Below are positions 15,046 to 17,831 of a stretch of 17,831 nucleotides of DNA, piece after piece. Where the stretch lies: assembly GCA_947039985.1 (NCBI GenBank), contig CAMRAP010000009.1:1-17831 (forward strand). The letters run 5' to 3'. This DNA comes from an uncultured Odoribacter sp. GTDB lineage: Bacteria > Bacteroidota > Bacteroidia > Bacteroidales > Marinifilaceae. The first letter of the stretch is position 1. The number at the start of each line of letters is the position of its first letter. The translations under genes and the position numbers were made by a program. The notes beneath the pieces were generated by a model. The model was not told where the DNA came from. It made no database searches and saw only the letters and a list, made by a program, of their open reading frames with translations.

Positions 15046-15076
15046 AAAAAGCAATTACTTTCGTAGTTGCTTTTTT
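15046..15076 (+). terminator. Terminator of tRNA-Phe
   Basis: AAAAAGCAATTAC (15046-15058) pairs with GTAGTTGCTTTTT (15063-15075) around TTTC, 13 pairs with one T-G wobble, ending in six T residues. It starts 5 bases after the tRNA. Confidence 0.85.
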
Positions 15077-15139
15077 CTATTTTCCTAAAACAAAGCTACT
15101 ATAAGATCTTTAAAGAACTATTCTGTATAAACCAATACA

Positions 15140-15652
15140 ATGAGAAAATTAACCATATACCTACTTATTTTTGGCTCATTACTCACTTCCTGCCACAGTA
15201 GTAAACATCTAGCTCAGCTAAAGAATCAACGGGAGCAACTTTCAAAGAAATTTGGCATTGAACTAAATAAAAGAGATAATATTCAGCTCTACACTGAAGC
15301 TGCAAAATGGCTAGGAACCCCCTATCGTTATGGTGGAAACAGTAAAAGAGGGGTTGATTGTTCTGGCTTAATCGTCCAAATATACAAACAAGTTTACCAA
15401 AAAGAATTGCATAGAACAACTCAACAAATAGTAGATAAAAACTGTCGAAAAGTTGGAAAAAGCAACTTACAAGAAGGGCAACTAGTATTCTTTAACACCT
15501 CCACGAAAAAAAGAAAAGGCGTAAATCACGTCGGTTTATTTCTCAAGGATGGCTACTTTATACACACCTCATCTTCCAAAGGAGTTATGGTTAACCAGTT
15601 AAAAGAAAAATATTACAAGGATACTTGGAAACAAGGCGGTAGAGTTAAATAA
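15140..15652 (+). CDS. NlpC/P60-family lipoprotein (probable peptidoglycan endopeptidase)
   Basis: 170 residues. The lipobox is LTSC, with Cys18 as the acylated residue. A short coiled segment (about 22-40) is followed by one NlpC/P60 domain: AAKWLGTPYRYGG, then GVDCSGLIVQIYK with nucleophile Cys74, LQEGQLVFFNT, VNHVGLFL with His130 and FIHTSSSKGV with His142 as the third residue. The catalytic triad is complete. Enzymes of this type (Spr/MepS-like) cut peptide crosslinks or stem peptides of peptidoglycan and are held at the outer membrane as lipoproteins. No additional wall-binding domain is present. It reads towards the LysM gene, with only 9 bases between the stops and no hairpin seen there. 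No clear TAnnTTTG box was found upstream. Confidence 0.93.
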   Translation: MRKLTIYLLIFGSLLTSCHSSKHLAQLKNQREQLSKKFGIELNKRDNIQLYTEAAKWLGTPYRYGGNSKRGVDCSGLIVQIYKQVYQKELHRTTQQIVDKNCRKVGKSNLQEGQLVFFNTSTKKRKGVNHVGLFLKDGYFIHTSSSKGVMVNQLKEKYYKDTWKQGGRVK

Positions 15653-15661
15653 TGATCACAT

Positions 15662-17527
15662 TTAATCTTGCATTCTCTCTACTTTTAGCAGAAAATTAGG
15701 AGTAAAATTAACCATATAGAATCCATTATTTTCTTTACCAATTCCATCTTTCATTTTCCTAAAGCGGAATGTAAAAAAATCGGTTGAACGATCATAATAC
15801 TCAAGTGCTGCTAAAGTATTATGACGATATTTTGCTGCTAATTCTATAAAATGCAATCCCATATCATATGCTTTAAGTGTCAAAGCATTCGGTTCTGTAT
15901 GGTAATACTTCCGAAATTTATCAACAATTGCTTGAGTTGCATCTTTGGAATAATCTACATAGCTATGAGTAAATATTTTTGTATTCAATTTATAGTAGGT
16001 TGCGTGATCAACTGACTCAAAATTTTGCCAGTCAGGTAGACCAAGGACAGTTATTGGATATACATCAGTCAAAGTTGATAGTTGAGTAAGGTATTTGCTA
16101 ACATCAGCCTCTTCTCCAAGCGGAAGAACCAATATGTTTTCTTTATCAGGCAAAAACAAAATTCGCAATGAATCCAGTGGTGTCTCTTCCATATCCCAAT
16201 CAAATGAACGAATGCCTTCCATCTGCTTCAAAGAATCTCTAAATGCTTGTTTTTCATGACCATCTGCATAGTCTATATTTAAAACATTCAAATTTACAAT
16301 ATTAGCTGTATCCCGCTGATTAGCTAACCAATCCAACATTTGATCTGCAAGCACCTGAAAAGAGGAGTTTACTTGAACAAAATTTGAATACTGTCCAAAA
16401 TTTTCACTACGCAAAGAGGAGAGTGGATAAATCATAGGGGTATTTTTATTCTGCAAAGAGTCTATCAAAACTTTATATGTAGAACCATAAATAGGTCCCA
16501 TAATCAGATCTGGATTCAAACGATTAATTTCATCAACGAGCAAATACATTTTTTCACTACTTCGCTCTGTATCAAAAACATGTAATTCTATTTTATATCC
16601 TTGCTTTTTTAAACTATCAACAGCAACTAGTATACCTTCATAGAAACAAATAAATCGCTCTGAAGCATCTGTTATTACACCAGAGCCTTTAGTTTTTTTT
16701 GCTTTCAATGTATCTACAAGCAATACATTGGATGGCAATACATCTAAAGGCTGTGAATATTTTCCAGCCCAAAAAGGAAGCAATAATGCAATTTTAACAA
16801 AAGAATTAGAGGGAACTACAATTTCCGAAATATAAGCAGGCATCTCTCTATTTCCATTAGAGGAGATAATGACAGAATGAGATAGAGGTAAAGAGTCTTC
16901 TGTAGGGAGAGCTACATTTTCAACAAGATCTACTTTAGAATCAAGCGTACGGTCAATCTCTGCTTGATTTTTTCTTTCTTTTCTATTTTTAGGCTCCTTC
17001 TCTTCCTTTGTCCCATCAATCACCACAGCCCTATCTACAGGAACCACTACATTCGTTATCTGAGTTCCTTGAGAATTTAACACCGATAAATCGATATCAT
17101 CCAAAGGCAAACGAACAATAGCACCTATTGACAAGGGAGTATCTTCGTATTCTTTATTAGACTTCAATAATTTCTTTGGCTTTATATCATAATGCCGGGC
17201 AATTGAGTATAAAGTTTCACCCTTAGCCACTTTATGGTAATAATATTCTTCATCCTGCTGTATAAACAATTCTTGATAAGGAAGTTTTAGCATATCATAA
17301 GGTTTTAAGCTATTGTCTTTTTTATCGTTCATCACCTTAACCTCTTCTACACTTAAACCATATGTTTTACATATGGAATACAACGTCTGTCCTGGAAGAA
17401 CTGTGTGCAAATAATAGCTTTTCCCTCTGATCACAATCATCTCTGTTGATTTCTGCACCTCTACATTCTGAGCACCAACAACCATAAATAAACAACTGAA
17501 CACGCATATATATATTAATCTGAGCAT
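15662..17527 (-). CDS. Two LysM domains fused to a periplasmic-binding-protein-like (type 1) domain
   Basis: 621 residues. The signal peptide (about 1-19, ending VVGAQ) lacks a lipobox, so it is likely a soluble periplasmic protein. LysM 1 spans about 38-83 (HTVLPGQTLYSICKTYGLS) and LysM 2 about 95-141 (HKVAKGETLYSIARHYDIK); both have the GxTLYSI core that binds GlcNAc-containing peptidoglycan. A Lys/Glu-rich linker (about 142-235) leads into an alpha/beta domain with the pattern of amino-acid ABC-type solute-binding proteins or receptor ligand-binding domains (VKIALLLPFW, FYEGILVAVDSLKKQGYKIE, LIMGPIYGS, NTPMIYPLSS). No transporter gene accompanies it, so it more likely has a structural, sensing or wall-tethered role than an uptake role. 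Ligand unknown. It is divergent from the PASTA-protein gene. Confidence 0.9.
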   Translation of the reverse strand: MLRLIYICVFSCLFMVVGAQNVEVQKSTEMIVIRGKSYYLHTVLPGQTLYSICKTYGLSVEEVKVMNDKKDNSLKPYDMLKLPYQELFIQQDEEYYYHKVAKGETLYSIARHYDIKPKKLLKSNKEYEDTPLSIGAIVRLPLDDIDLSVLNSQGTQITNVVVPVDRAVVIDGTKEEKEPKNRKERKNQAEIDRTLDSKVDLVENVALPTEDSLPLSHSVIISSNGNREMPAYISEIVVPSNSFVKIALLLPFWAGKYSQPLDVLPSNVLLVDTLKAKKTKGSGVITDASERFICFYEGILVAVDSLKKQGYKIELHVFDTERSSEKMYLLVDEINRLNPDLIMGPIYGSTYKVLIDSLQNKNTPMIYPLSSLRSENFGQYSNFVQVNSSFQVLADQMLDWLANQRDTANIVNLNVLNIDYADGHEKQAFRDSLKQMEGIRSFDWDMEETPLDSLRILFLPDKENILVLPLGEEADVSKYLTQLSTLTDVYPITVLGLPDWQNFESVDHATYYKLNTKIFTHSYVDYSKDATQAIVDKFRKYYHTEPNALTLKAYDMGLHFIELAAKYRHNTLAALEYYDRSTDFFTFRFRKMKDGIGKENNGFYMVNFTPNFLLKVERMQD

Positions 17528-17571
17528 AAGTATCTAAATTTAATCAAAAAAAATTAGTTCACTATAAACGG

Positions 17572-17579
17572 CAAATTTA
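17572..17579 (-). promoter_or_regulatory. -7 element of the LysM protein gene
   Basis: The minus strand reads TAAATTTG, an exact TAnnTTTG match about 44 bases before the ATG at 17527. The -33 position holds only a T-run. It lies 34 bases from the opposing -7 element of the PASTA gene, so the two core promoters overlap. Confidence 0.5.
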
Positions 17580-17613
17580 GGAATAAAGTAATAGATTATT
17601 AAAAAAACTGAGC

Positions 17614-17621
17614 TATTTTTG
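17614..17621 (+). promoter_or_regulatory. -7 element of the PASTA-domain protein gene
   Basis: TATTTTTG matches TAnnTTTG, 45 bases before the ATG at 17667. The -33 half is not clear. Confidence 0.5.
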
Positions 17622-17666
17622 TGAAACTTATTATTATGCTCATAAAAGCCTTTTAACAAATAACAG

Positions 17667-17831
17667 ATGAAAAAGATACATCCGAAACTAAAATGCCTTC
17701 TACTAAACACTATCATAGCAACAGTATTAGTTTGTGGTATAGGTATTTACACCCTACTCTGGTTGAGTAATTACACCCAACATGGAAGTTCCATTTCTGT
17801 CCCATTGCTCTATGACATGACTCCAGAGGAG
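17667..17831 (+). CDS. PASTA-domain membrane protein, N-terminal part
   Basis: Exactly 55 codons are present and the gene runs off the right edge of the window. After a short basic start (MKKIHPKLK), residues about 10-33 form one hydrophobic transmembrane segment (LLLNTIIATVLVCGIGIYTL), which marks an N-in single-pass inner-membrane anchor. Then comes ISVPLLYDMTPEE, which is the opening of a PASTA repeat (V-P-x-L-x-x-M-T-x-E-E). PASTA domains bind peptidoglycan or lipid II-like ligands; in Bacteroidota stand-alone membrane PASTA proteins are common. Neither a kinase nor a penicillin-binding domain precedes the PASTA repeat. The number of repeats cannot be seen here. The divergent gene encodes a LysM protein, and an NlpC/P60 gene lies beyond it. 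Confidence 0.82.
   Translation, partial: MKKIHPKLKCLLLNTIIATVLVCGIGIYTLLWLSNYTQHGSSISVPLLYDMTPEE

Overview
The window looks like chromosomal DNA from a member of the Bacteroidota, most likely a low-GC Bacteroidales (Dysgonomonas/Parabacteroides-like; the genus is a guess). The evidence is a SusC/SusD outer-membrane pair, many lipoproteins with short lipoboxes, A-rich leaders without clear Shine-Dalgarno sites, and repeated matches to the Bacteroidota -7 promoter element TAnnTTTG (for example upstream of tRNA-Phe, thiL and the genes at the right edge). Coding is dense, no intergenic gap exceeds about 205 bases, and I see no insertion sequence, phage gene or CRISPR array.

Left part (1-2833): the last 48 codons of a SusC-type TonB-dependent transporter, a complete SusD-type lipoprotein, and a tryptophan-rich lipoprotein in the SusE/F position, closed by a strong hairpin terminator. 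This is the tail of a nutrient (probably glycan) uptake operon; no degradative enzyme follows it here. Next (2897-5299) come a YeiB/HGSNAT-like membrane acyltransferase, a maltose/galactoside O-acetyltransferase and a DJ-1/PfpI protein on the same strand, possibly one transcription unit. The following convergent gap (5300-5500) holds three consecutive inverted repeats.

Middle part (5501-12040): an AraC-family regulator reads leftward, and divergent from it is a tightly overlapped RND tripartite efflux operon: periplasmic adaptor lipoprotein, inner-membrane pump and TolC-type outer-membrane factor. The 147-base divergent gap carries a -7 element for each direction and candidate operator repeats, so the regulator probably controls the pump.

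Right part (12163-17831): thiL (thiamine-monophosphate kinase) with an unrecognised acidic protein 10 bases behind it; a convergent DUF5106/thioredoxin-fold lipoprotein sharing a bidirectional terminator; a self-contained tRNA-Phe(GAA) unit with consensus promoter and terminator; then three genes linked to the cell envelope: an NlpC/P60 lipoprotein, a two-LysM protein joined to a periplasmic-binding-protein-like domain, and the start of a membrane-anchored PASTA-domain protein.

I did not find convincing evidence of a wholly new system. The least explained elements are the triple inverted-repeat block at 5312-5455, the LysM/periplasmic-binding fusion, the tryptophan-rich SusE/F-position lipoprotein and the acidic protein after thiL.
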